Source of the DNA: Trochalopteron elliotii
Lineage: Eukaryota; Chordata; Aves; Passeriformes; Leiothrichidae
Direction of reading: 5' to 3'
NCBI GenBank assembly: GCA_024734555.1
Contig: JANPWX010000162.1
Span: forward strand, 716,337-780,336
Length of the DNA: 64,000 bases
Shown here: piece after piece, positions 47,774-57,493 of the stretch
Layout of the letters: each line of letters opens with the position of its first letter
How positions within the stretch are numbered: the stretch's first letter is position 1
Translations under genes and position numbers: made by a program
Notes under the pieces: generated by a model
What the model saw: only the letters and a program-made list of their open reading frames with translations
Told to the model about the DNA's origin: nothing
The model's database searches: none

Positions 47774-49682
47774 TCAAAGTGTCTGGATGCCAAAACCCTC
47801 CCTCCCCATCTCCTCCTCAATCCCAAAGCACAGCAAACCCCCCAGCAGTGAGAGCTCCGAGCTCAAGAAGGTTTCACAAGACAAACAATCCATGTTAAAA
47901 CATGCCAGCATGTTGTGTGTTAATAGAAGCAATTTTCATGCTTAAGTCGGTGCATTTTTTAACGGTTATTTTTAAAATACTAATGCTTTCCATTAGAGGA
48001 CCTGCAGATCCCTCCTGGATCTCGTGTTTCCCACTGGTTGATTGATTCCAGCAATTTCCCTATTACAGCAAACCCGGGACGTTCACGTCGTATTCCCTGC
48101 GTGTTTGTGGCATGAAAAAAGCAACTCCCATTTTAAAAATGATTCTGAGCATTCCTTTATGACCGACCAGCTGCAATGGAATATTTTAAATCAAAATAAT
48201 GAGATTTCTACAAGTGGGTTCTCTTTCCCTGTGCTTTCAGTGAGAAGAATCATCAGCAGAGATGCTCAGGCTGCTCTGCCCTGGAAGCTCCTGGGTCCTG
48301 TCCTTGCTGGATTCACTCCCAGAATTTCAGGGAATGTGAATATAAAGTGAATTACCAGCAGATTCCCCTCCTGGTGGGCGGCTCTGGGGGCCCACTGCTG
48401 GTGCAGGGACCTGAGTGGGATTTTCTGGAGCACACTGAGATTCTTCCCACCTACAGCAATGAATTAATAGAAGGAACAGATCCTGGAAACCCTCGGCGCT
48501 GTGACCTTCCTCCTCCAGCTGCAAGAGCAATTAAATGTCTGTTAGAAGTGGCAGATCCTTCCTAAGGACCATTTGGCTGGTCATAATAACAGTCATTGGG
48601 AGGGGAGGGAAGGAGAGCCCCCTCCGGTGCTGCTGAGTCACATCACATAATTGCTCTCAGGTCTGAAGCTGGCTGGAAAAACCTGATTTTTTTTGCCAAG
48701 TTCCAAGGGATCAGATCTGTAAGCCCAGGCAGTGCCAAGGCTCCCAGAAGCTGCGATGGGCATCACCCTGCTGACCACACGTGGGTGACACAGCACTGCC
48801 AGGACAGAGCCTCCAGGAGCCCGTGGGGGTTGCAGAGTAGAGGGGAGGTGCCCATGCCCCCCTCTGTATCTCCCCAGGCTGCTGGGGGCTGTTCTGTACC
48901 CACCCCGGGGTGGCAGGGAGCAGGGACACGCTGGGATATGGCACCTGAGGGTCTGTTTGGTGTCCCCATGCAGAGCACTGGGGTGTCACAAGGGCAGGAG
49001 GACCCAGGGACAGGCACAGAGGGGTGGTGGTGCTGCAGGCACAGCTCTGGGGAGGGTGGCAGACTCAGAGGACTGCAGCCTGGACCTGGTGAAAAAGGTG
49101 TTCAGGGGGAAAATGTTCCTGTTCTTCCTGGGGAAAAGCAGGCAGCTGGAAGGGAGAATTGCAGGCTGCTGCAGAAAGACCAGCCAGTCTTCAGAGATTT
49201 TAGATGTTGCTTCTGTCTTTACCTTCAGAACTAGCTCTTCCCAGCAGCCTGAATGGCATCACAAACAAAAGCTGCAGCTGGTGTGAGCTGGCCCCTTCCC
49301 TGCCAGAGGGTTCATTGTCCCAGCTGGAGCCCTTGTCCCCCTGCAGAAGCTCTGTGTGTGCCCAGGTGTCCCTGGTGTGAGCAGGAGGTGTTGTGACATC
49401 TCATCCAGAAGAAAACACTCCACGCAGTGCAAGGCTAAAAATAGGAAACCTCTCTCCCTGTGTGCTGTTGCATTCAGAGCACAGACAGCAAACAGGACAT
49501 GAACTGCTCTGTTTGCAGCTGCAGGGGCAGCAGGAGGAAGAGGAAGGAGCCCAGGCTGCTCCTTGGGCTGGGCTGAGGCTGAGCAGGGTGCTGAGGGTGC
49601 TCAGCAGGATGCACCTGCCCAGCCTGGAGTGTTTCAAGGGCATCACCTGGAGGCAGCAGCCCGAGGTCTCATGAATGAAGGG
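47774..49682. other. Unique non-coding DNA
   Basis: No supported gene. The plus-strand frame at 48596-49234 (212 codons) sits in GC-richer DNA, overlaps minus-strand frames and has no domain I recognise. No other repeat is seen. Confidence 0.5.
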
Positions 49683-49688
49683 CACTGT

Positions 49689-49961
49689 TGTCACTAAATG
49701 GACACGAAAAATGACACTCACCCGTTAGGTTGAGAAGAGAGAAAAAGAAGAAACTTTATTTTGAGATTCTGACTTATATAGTCTTTGGGATTTGACCAGG
49801 GATTGGGGGATGAGGTTAACACCTCTCCAACCCCACTGGCCAAGCCAAAAGTCCATTACAGAGAGGAATGTAAAAACAATCTACTTTGTTTATGTTACAA
49901 TGAGTGAGAACTCTCCAGTCCAAGAATGAAAACATCAGAAAGCTGAAAAATCAGGGCAACA
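49689..49961 (-). mobile_element. Solo LTR, family D (single copy)
   Basis: A short 273-bp LTR, plus-order ends TGTCACT and GGCAACA, flanked by an exact 6-bp duplication CACTGT (49683-49688 and 49962-49967). On the minus strand a TATATAAG box (about 49774-49781) precedes AATAAA (TTTATT at 49755-49760), an arrangement that fits a compact class II LTR. It is unrelated to families A-C. No internal sequence is present. Confidence 0.85.
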
Positions 49962-49967
49962 CACTGT

Positions 49968-51097
49968 GGCTGCTGGAGCCACTCTGCCCTCTGGGCTTTT
50001 AAATCCAGCCCAGGAAGGGGCAAACAGGGCTGGATGTGCAAATACCTGGAGCTGTAGGCAAGGCAGGTAATAGATGTGATTATTTTTATGAATGATGGCC
50101 AGGAACCTTGACTTCCATGGGTGAAACTCTACAATCTGCCAATTCCTTCCAAACCCACCAAATAAATCTGCATTTTGTATACAACTTAATTTCGACTTCC
50201 CAGCTGAAATGTCTGTGTTTATTCCTGGCAGTAAGCACTGCTTGTAGCTTCCATACAATGCAGCTCATATTTTTTTCACACCTCTCAGCACAGGTGACAG
50301 CTTGTGTGCAGAGTCGGATTCATTCTCACGCCGAGCACTAAGTTGCAGCTTTTTAATGCATCACAAATAGCACATCAAAACAATCCCCCAGACAGATCAT
50401 TCCCAATCCCAAATCACCTTCCCCGTGTCCAGTGAGGCCACAACCAGCCCAGCACTGTGAGGCCTCACTCTATCTATAATTTCCTCTTGTACCAGGCTCC
50501 TTTTTACTGAATCCCAGGAGGCCTTGTTATGCTAATTGCTGTTTAGCACTGAGTTAATTTCACCGTGTTGGACTCTAAATGAATCTCCCCAGGCCATGAG
50601 ACACCAGCAGGATGGTTCTTTGGCTCCTGTGACCCCATCCATCCCCCTGGTGCCCCTGGATGCATTATTGTCCCAAGGTGACTTCTCCTCCATCTGGGTG
50701 CCAGGAGCCAAGGCCAGGGATTCAGATCCTTGCTGAGAAGTCTTTGAAGCCCCTTAAGCTGCAACAATTCTTTGATGTGCCATAATTGCATTTAGTCAAG
50801 TTTTAGGTGTATTGTAATGGTATTGATTGTTAATAACAAAGCTGTGGCTGCTTAATGCCTAAAGATGATTCATTTTCAGTGGGAGCAGAAAGTCCGGGGG
50901 CAAAGTATTATTTTTGACGTACAGTAATTTCTTCTAGCAGGATGATTTTTCTTTTTTTTTTTTCCTTTTTTTTTCATACCAGCTCTGTGTTCTGGATGAG
51001 TGAGTGGGCTCCTGGGCAGGGTGGGCTCCTGCGGGGCAGGGAGTGCCTGTGGGACCCCCACATGTCCCCCACAGAGTCCTCTGGACTTTAGGTGGAG
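49968..51097. other. Unique non-coding DNA
   Basis: No gene is recognised. A T-rich run lies at about 50946-50975 shortly before the CR1 element. Confidence 0.5.
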
Positions 51098-51410
51098 CTG
51101 GAAAGAGGTTGTAGCCAGGTGGGGGTCAGTGTCCTCCAGGCAACCAGCAAGAGGATATGAGGAAACAGCCTCAAGCTGCTCCAGGGGACGTTCAGGTTGG
51201 ACATTTGGGGGAATTTTTTTCATGTAAACAGTGGTCAGGCATTGGAAGGGGCTGCTCAGGGAGCTTTGGAGTCTCTATCCTTGGAGGTGTCCAAGGAACA
51301 ACTGGACATGGCACTCAGTGTTCTGGTTGATAAGGTGGGGTTTTGGTCAAAGCTTGGACTTGATGGTCTTGGAGATCTTTTCCAGGCTCAAGGATTGTGG
51401 AATTCTGTGA
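51098..51410 (+). mobile_element. CR1 LINE, 5'-truncated 3' end
   Basis: About 310 bases correspond to the 3' end of an avian CR1 retrotransposon. Recognisable landmarks are the GAGGTTGTAGCCAGGTGGGG block, the GGTTGGACATT segment, the TTGGACTTGATGGTCTTGG block and a terminal ATTCTGTGA. CR1 elements are typically truncated at the 5' end, and only 3' non-coding sequence remains. Divergence from the usual wording suggests a fairly old copy. Confidence 0.88.
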
Positions 51411-51593
51411 ATTGAAACACTGCAGAACATGGGCTGTGATGGACCTGCCAGTCTGGGGGCTGTGGGAAGGGGGAGAAGAGCTGCTCCCACATGGAAAGGG
51501 CCTTTGCATTTTTGGTGGAAAGCCCCAGGAATTGGCAGGGGCAGCCCTGGGACTGGCAGCCAGGTCAGGATGTTGGGATATTGTGATGTTGGG

Positions 51594-52061
51594 TGTTGGA
51601 TAATACTCTTTTTCTGACCCAGAGATGGGGCAATTGAGAGGCATTTTTAAAACTGTTATTCCATTTTCAGTCTCATGTGAAGGGTGAGACAATACAGGTG
51701 TTGTAATTCACACCATCACAATCAGAAGCCAAACTATTTCCTAATTCCAATCCATTATAAGTGTTTCTTGGCCTATCAGCTTTTGCCCCACAATGCTGTA
51801 AATGCCTTAAAGCCAATCATCTAACATCACCCCTCGTGGGTCTTACTACAGTGCATCTTTCATAGTTCTATTTCTCTAAAGTATCTGGTCTTATTTGCAA
51901 GACCATCATTTGAAACTTGTTTCTAGTTCCATTTCTCTCCCAACCATGTCCATCCTATCCCATGGCCTTTCTAAGTCAGCATTTTTTATCTCAAAGTTTA
52001 CATACAGATACATGAGCCTTCTGTCAGACTTTGAAAATTCTCTACAAATCCATTTCCCACA
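51594..52061 (-). mobile_element. Solo LTR, family B (copy 3)
   Basis: A 468-bp minus-strand LTR, TGTTGGA to TTCCCACA in plus order, matching copy 1 over its length. Flanks GTTGGG (51588-51593) and GCTGGG (52062-52067) form a 6-bp duplication with one mismatch. The polyadenylation signal has decayed (GTTATT in place of TTTATT on the plus strand). Confidence 0.88.
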
Positions 52062-52067
52062 GCTGGG

Positions 52068-53155
52068 AAAGACGTTGGGCTGTGGAGCAGCTTTCAGCCC
52101 CTGGATGAACTTGGGGCCACACTGCTCTGTGCAGCTGTACATCCACAGGTGTGATGAGAGAGGCCTCATGGGGACCTGTCACATAAATAATAGAGGTGAA
52201 AACCCCGTGGTTTCCTCATTCTGGAATTCCCCATACATGTCCCCTTTATTGGTTAATCCCCGCAGTTAACAAAATAGAAGTTTCTGATTAGCTTTTAGCT
52301 CCCAGATTACTTATGTGCAATGCAAAGCGTATTAAAATATAGTATACTTTTTAAAATTAGATTTTTTTTGGTGATAATCCATTCAGCTGTAAATGCATTT
52401 CAGTCACACTGAGAAGATGAAAGAGCCTGAGCCGCGGCATTACTGTAAGTAATCAGGCTGGAGGCTAAGGGGGGCTTTCTTTTAGCTGACAAATGGAAGG
52501 AATAAATAACCTGGACACTAAAAGTTGCATTAGGCAAATAAACATTTCCACAAGAATTATGTGTGACATTCCGAGGAAGGCAAATAAACCTTGACTTATG
52601 GAAAGCTATCAAACCTCTCAGAGAATTAAATAACAGGGAATCATTATGTAGCATTTGGAGCAGCTATTGGAGACTGCCTTTTCTTTGGGCACTACTGAAA
52701 TTTGGGGTGTTTGTAACCGTGGTCAGCTGGTTCTGAGCAGAATGAATGATTTGGTTCCAACTGAAACACTTATTTATGGGAAAGGTGTTTTCCTGTACCT
52801 CTGCCTCTCTGTGGTGTTGGTGCCAGGGGACACCTGTCCCTGTGGGACCATTTCAGGTGTGATGGGGATTTTCCTGCAGGCCTTGGCATGCAGGCAGGGC
52901 TGATGGCAATAATAACAATGCCAATGGGGTAGGAACAGCCCCACTAGAGATTGCACGGGCAGAGCAGGGTGAAAACAGCTTCAGCTTGGAACTAAACCCT
53001 GGTTCTGAGACCAGCACATGGAGCTCTGCCAAAGGTCCAACAGCCAAAAAGGCATAAAGAGCACCAGCACTGCAGCCAAGTGGATTTCAAGGCAAAACCC
53101 TCTTTGCCACTATGCTCAAACTTTTCTTCAAATGTCCCATGTGTAAAACCTTGGT
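52068..53155. other. Unique non-coding DNA, AT-rich at 52290-52650
   Basis: The first part is AT-rich with TAAT-type cores and few CpG, a candidate regulatory block. No gene or interspersed repeat is recognised. Confidence 0.45.
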
Positions 53156-53358
53156 AGAGGTTGGGCAGGTGAAGCAGAAGTTTGGGCAGGTGCAGCAGGA
53201 GATTGGACAGGTGAAGAGGAGGTTGGGCAGGTGAAGAGGAGGTTGGGCAGGTGAAGAGGAGGTTGGGCAGATGAAGAGNTTGGGCAGGTGAAGAGGAGGT
53301 TGGGCAGGTGAAGAGGAGGTTGGGCAGATGAAGAGGAGGTTGGGCACGTGCAGCAGAA
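53156..53358. repeat. 20-bp minisatellite, about 10 units, with an N
   Basis: The unit is close to TTGGGCAGGTGAAGAGGAGG. End units carry GCAGCAGAAG variants. The only ambiguous base of the window is at 53279, where the unit is also about three bases short, so array length here is uncertain. Minus-strand frames give repeated Pro/Cys/Leu peptides and are artefacts. Confidence 0.92.
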
Positions 53359-55440
53359 GGCTTGTCTTATTGCAAGTCCACAGGGTCTTGTGAAGGGCAC
53401 TCCATCACTATTCATTGAGAACCTCATGGATATGAAGGAGCAAACATCACAAGCAGGTACCTCCTGGCACAGACAAGAACTGTCACCTTTTCCTTCTCCT
53501 GGCCACAGCCTCGGCTGTGCTGTGTCTGAAGCTGAGATTCCTGGGACTCCTCCTGCCTGAGAATGGGCAGAGGTTGGCAGTGAGGGTATTTAAAGTGCTC
53601 TCTTGGTTTTGAAATACTGCAGGGGGGCACCAGGGAATGGAGCAGAGCTGTGGGATGAAAGGAGGGGGCTGCTGCTCTGAGCTGTCCTTGAGCATGGCAG
53701 GCTCAGCCTCCTGAACATCTTTCCTTGACTCCACACAGTTGTGCCCCTGCTCTGCTCTGCCAGGACCTGAGGAACATGGTACAGCTGCTGGCTATTTATT
53801 TTTCCCCCTGTGTGGGGTGAGGAGGTTCTGTGCCACAGAACGTGGCTCTGGAGAACACTTTAAATTAATCAATTAGGGGAAAAAACGAGCTGTGTGATGT
53901 AAAATGTCCTTGCTCCATGCGAGTCTTTTGAACTATTAGTTCTCTGGAGGAGATTAATTATGAGCGTACAGAGCTAATGCCCTCTTAATGGAATCAGTTA
54001 TTCAGTTTAAGGAGTCCTGGGTACTGAGCACGCAGGCATTAGATATTCATTGTGTAAGTTCCAGATCAAACAGGAGAGGATCAAGCTGATCAGGGCTCTT
54101 TACTCTGCCGAGCTGAGCCACACGTGCTGATCTGAGGCGAGTCACAGACTGGGAGTTGCTTTAATTGTCTCCTCTGTATGTAATGCCAGAAACTGGCTTT
54201 TAACCTGCAGTAAAAGGGTTATTTACAAAGTGCATACATTTGCATCTCAACTACCTCTCCTCGGCTTACTGAAACTTGGAGATGAGCTCTTGGCTTCTCC
54301 TGGCTGCTGAGTTGCAGGAATATTCCTCCCCACATCCTGCACGGCTTTCTCTGCTTCTCATTCCAACCTGAATTATCCATTTTTACTGTCTGTGGCTTTA
54401 GGTGCCCATTTTAAGGTAGCAAAGGCCTGAGCTCACATGGCTCCCAGCAGCCTCGTTAGTAATTGGAACAATTAAGGATGAGATGTGCAGACACTCCAAA
54501 TTGCAACACCAAGAGCAAATTCACTTATTCAGTGGCAAATTGCAAACGGGGAATTGAAAGCAGCAATCTTTGAGAGAATTCGAGAGGGAAGGAGAGGATC
54601 TTTCCGGAATACCTGAAGCCCCTCTAGGACTCTTTCAGAAAGACACCTTTGGGGCAAAAAGGGTTTATTAGCTGGGGTGAGGATATGAGAAGGCAAGAAG
54701 GGCTGTGAGCTTGGCAATCTGATGAAAGTGCCTTTTTTTTTTTTTTTTTAATAGATTCAACCCAGAAAACTTGTCTGCAGTCTGGCCCCAAACACAGCCT
54801 TCCTAGAGAGGCAAAACCTATTTTTTTTTTGTAGGCCAGTCTACTCAGATGTATCATGGACCTGACTGGTGGTGCAGCTTTCTCACTATGGCAGCCAGAT
54901 CCATCTCCAGCGTTATTCTTTTTCCATGGTAGAAACAAAACATTTGCTAAACTGAAGAACATTCATTAGCACACAATGGGAACGACCCAGTATTTTGGTT
55001 TCCCACTTGTCTAATTAGTTTTTGCAGATTAGCAAGCAGAACAGCTGAACAATCAATTGGACATATTAATCAGGCCTATTTTGGAAGCTTTAAATAGAGA
55101 ATATGTTTAGTCTCTTCTTTCATTTAGGATATAATGGCTGGTAAATGGACACACAGAGCATAAATTACACCCTCTAACAAGATGAGAGGAGAAAATGGTG
55201 TAGTGGAAATACGGGAAGCTGGAGCATTTATTGTCAGCTCATTGAGTTGCAGCCTCTCAATCTGATGAGCAAAGGGGGATGCTGAGCCCCAGCCTCACCA
55301 CGTGCCCCAGCTCCATCCCCTCTCTTTCCTCCTTGCAGCCACTGGTGAGGGCTGTTCTGATGGAGCATCCAAGAGCTCCATATCCCTCCTAGGACATGTG
55401 ACAAGTGGCAGGGAAAAAACGCAGCAGAGGACAAGAGATT
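53359..55440. other. Unique DNA with candidate regulatory block
   Basis: About 53860-54260 is AT-rich and dense in TAAT, ATTA and TTAATTA-like sites with few CpG. A 17-base T-run is at 54733-54749. About 54960-55200 is also AT-rich. No gene is recognised. Confidence 0.45.
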
Positions 55441-55534
55441 GGGATGGGATGGGATGGGATGGGATGGGATGGGATGGGATGGGATGGGATGGGATGGGAT
55501 GGGATGGGATGGGATGGGATGGGATGGGATGGGA
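55441..55534. repeat. GGGAT pentamer array, 18 perfect units
   Basis: Eighteen uninterrupted GGGAT units. This is the same motif as the array at 46.45 kb but longer and more perfect, implying recent expansion or active slippage. The plus strand has G-quadruplex potential. Frames across it are low-complexity artefacts. Confidence 0.95.
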
Positions 55535-56549
55535 GGTCTCAAAAACCACACCAGGAACAGTTCCTGGCAGAAACATCCCAGCCAATGCCTCTGGCTCTGC
55601 ACAGGAATGAATTTCCATGTGGGATCCCAGCTAGAGCTACTCCCACCTCCTTCCTTGGAGGCTGAGGAACAGGCAGCCATGGCTTACATTTCTTTGCTGC
55701 ACTTCCTAGCAAAAAGGGGCTGTATCCAGCTGGGATGGCTGGCAGGTACGAGTGGGGAGGAGGTTTGAGGTGCTTTGTTCTTCAGGTGGTCGTGACACGG
55801 GCAGAATCTTCTCTAAGCAGCAGAATGGCTGAGCAGGGTGGCCTGGTGGTCATTGTGCAGCTCAAAGTCAAACTTGAGAGTGAGGTGCCTGACTTAGGCG
55901 GGAGGGAGGGGAAGCAGACGGTGTCTGCGTGCCCACAACTGCTGGGAGAGCTCTGGCTATCAAAAGAACAAGGTCAGATGAGAGAGAAATCTTTTGTATC
56001 TGAAAACCTCTGCTATCAGATCCCCAGCGCTGGAGCTGACTCATACCTGAGCAGTGCTGCTGTCTGTAGGTGTGAGGCAGACACAGAGTTATGTTTGATA
56101 CATTATTCCTATTTGCAAAGGTTCAATAAAAAATGTGTGGGTTGTTGCAAATTATTTCTCCCATCCTTCTTGCAATGAAGTTAACAGCTGAGTGCATTCA
56201 AATGCATCAGTTGTATAAATTCGTAGGGCATTTTCGTGTTTCAATCTAGTTATGTATTTCTAGTTGACCAAACATGTTCAAATTACCATTAACTGCAATC
56301 CTATCACTTGGTTCACTGAGCAGAAAGCCAATATCTGTGTTTTAACCCTTGCAGAGCTGAGGCTGGAGATGGAAAGAGGGGAAGGAGGAAAGAGGGTACA
56401 CAGCTCTGATCTCCCTCCCAGCACAGTGAACTCATGTTCTGAGACCTGCCCAACTCATCAAGGCTGCACATCTTGTCCTGGGCCAGTGGTGACCTGTGAC
56501 ACAACCACGAACCCATCCCTTCTCCTGGCCCCACAGGGACTTTGCTCCC
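55535..56549. other. Unique non-coding DNA
   Basis: The plus-strand frame at 55735-56178 (147 codons) has no recognisable domain. No other repeat is seen. Confidence 0.5.
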
Positions 56550-56571
56550 ACTTCAATGGAGCCATCCATTT

Positions 56572-56612
56572 CCCATCCCTGGTGTGGCAGGGGAGGTCCC
56601 TGGGCATCCTGT
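56572..56612. repeat. 41-bp direct repeat, left copy (flanks LTR copy 9)
   Basis: Forty-one identical bases recur at 57099-57139. Weaker similarity extends leftward in both copies to 56550 and 57077, about 62 bp each. The last base overlaps the first T of the LTR. This is far longer than an integrase target duplication. Confidence 0.9.
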
Positions 56613-57072
56613 GATGCCTTAAGTTTTAGTTTTCATGTTTTTTTCAGATTCTGTGCTGCCCAGGGGTGGAGTTCTGAGCTCACATTCAGTGTTAGTCACC
56701 TCTCTTCACAGAGTAGGTACACAGAACAAATCCTCTTCCTGCTGAAAACTAAGGACAACAAGTACAAGTTTTCAGGCCCAAAAGCACAAACAAGAGTGGC
56801 TGAAGAAAGGAAACAAGAGGGATGGGACTGCATAACTGAAGCTGTAATTGGACAATTAAACCCCAATATGCAAATGGACCAAAACTTATAAAAAGTTTGA
56901 GACCTTGTGACCGTTTGTCCATTTTGTGACCATTTTGGGTCCGCCTTGGGTGTAGCCCTGGCCAGGCTCTTGTCCTGCCCAAGGTGTACCCTAAAGGCCT
57001 TTCAATAAATATCTACTTTATTCTCTTAGCTCTGTCCAGTCTCTGTTCCAGCTCAGCCTTCCCAAGGCAGCA
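56612..57072 (+). mobile_element. Solo LTR, endogenous retrovirus family A (copy 9)
   Basis: A 461-bp plus-strand LTR from TGATGCC to about GGCAGCA. AATAAA is at 57004-57009. A perfect octamer ATGCAAAT at 56868-56875 is followed by a TATA box TATAAAA at 56887-56893, the best-preserved promoter module among the copies. It groups with copy 11. No 4-bp duplication is evident. Instead it is bracketed by a 41-bp identical direct repeat, the right copy starting 27 bases past its end. Confidence 0.88.
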
Positions 57073-57098
57073 CTGTACTTCAGTTCAGTGGAGCCACC

Positions 57099-57139
57099 CC
57101 CATCCCTGGTGTGGCAGGGGAGGTCCCTGGGCATCCTGT
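57099..57139. repeat. 41-bp direct repeat, right copy
   Basis: Identical to 56572-56612. It lies between LTR copy 9 (plus) and LTR copy 10 (minus). Confidence 0.9.
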
Positions 57140-57190
57140 ACCTCACAGGCTGCACCCCTGCCCCACCGCCCACGGGGCTCCCAGTCCTGG

Positions 57191-57493
57191 TGATGCCTTG
57201 GGGTATCACACTTTTATAAGTTTGCATACTGGGGGTTAATCTTCCAATTACAGCTTCAGGTAATGAAGTCATTTTACCCCAAGTTTGTTCCCCCCAACTC
57301 ACTTTAGTTTCCATCTCTCAGGGCCTGAGGCAGTGAGGTGTCCTTGATTGCCAGGCCTGGAGAGGAATTGTTGTGTCTGACCAAAATGGGGAAGCAGCAG
57401 CTCACACTGTACACGGAGTTTAGAGTTCTACCCTAAAGAACTGCAGGATTATAAATATATGAAGAATATAAAAGCTGAAATCCTAAGGCATCA
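57191..57493 (-). mobile_element. Internally deleted solo LTR, family A (copy 10)
   Basis: A 303-bp minus-strand copy with both termini (TGATGCC and GGCATCA) but lacking roughly 130 bases near its 3' end. The segment with the polyadenylation signal is gone, and homology resumes at TATCACACTTTTATAAG. It resembles copies 4 and 6. It lies only 118 bases from oppositely oriented copy 9, so the pair forms an imperfect inverted repeat. Confidence 0.85.

Noticed and set aside
55405..55768. Frames with repeated Gly-Met-Trp-Asp or Pro-Ser-His
   Set aside because: They are translations of the GGGAT array, open in all frames because the pentamer contains no stop.
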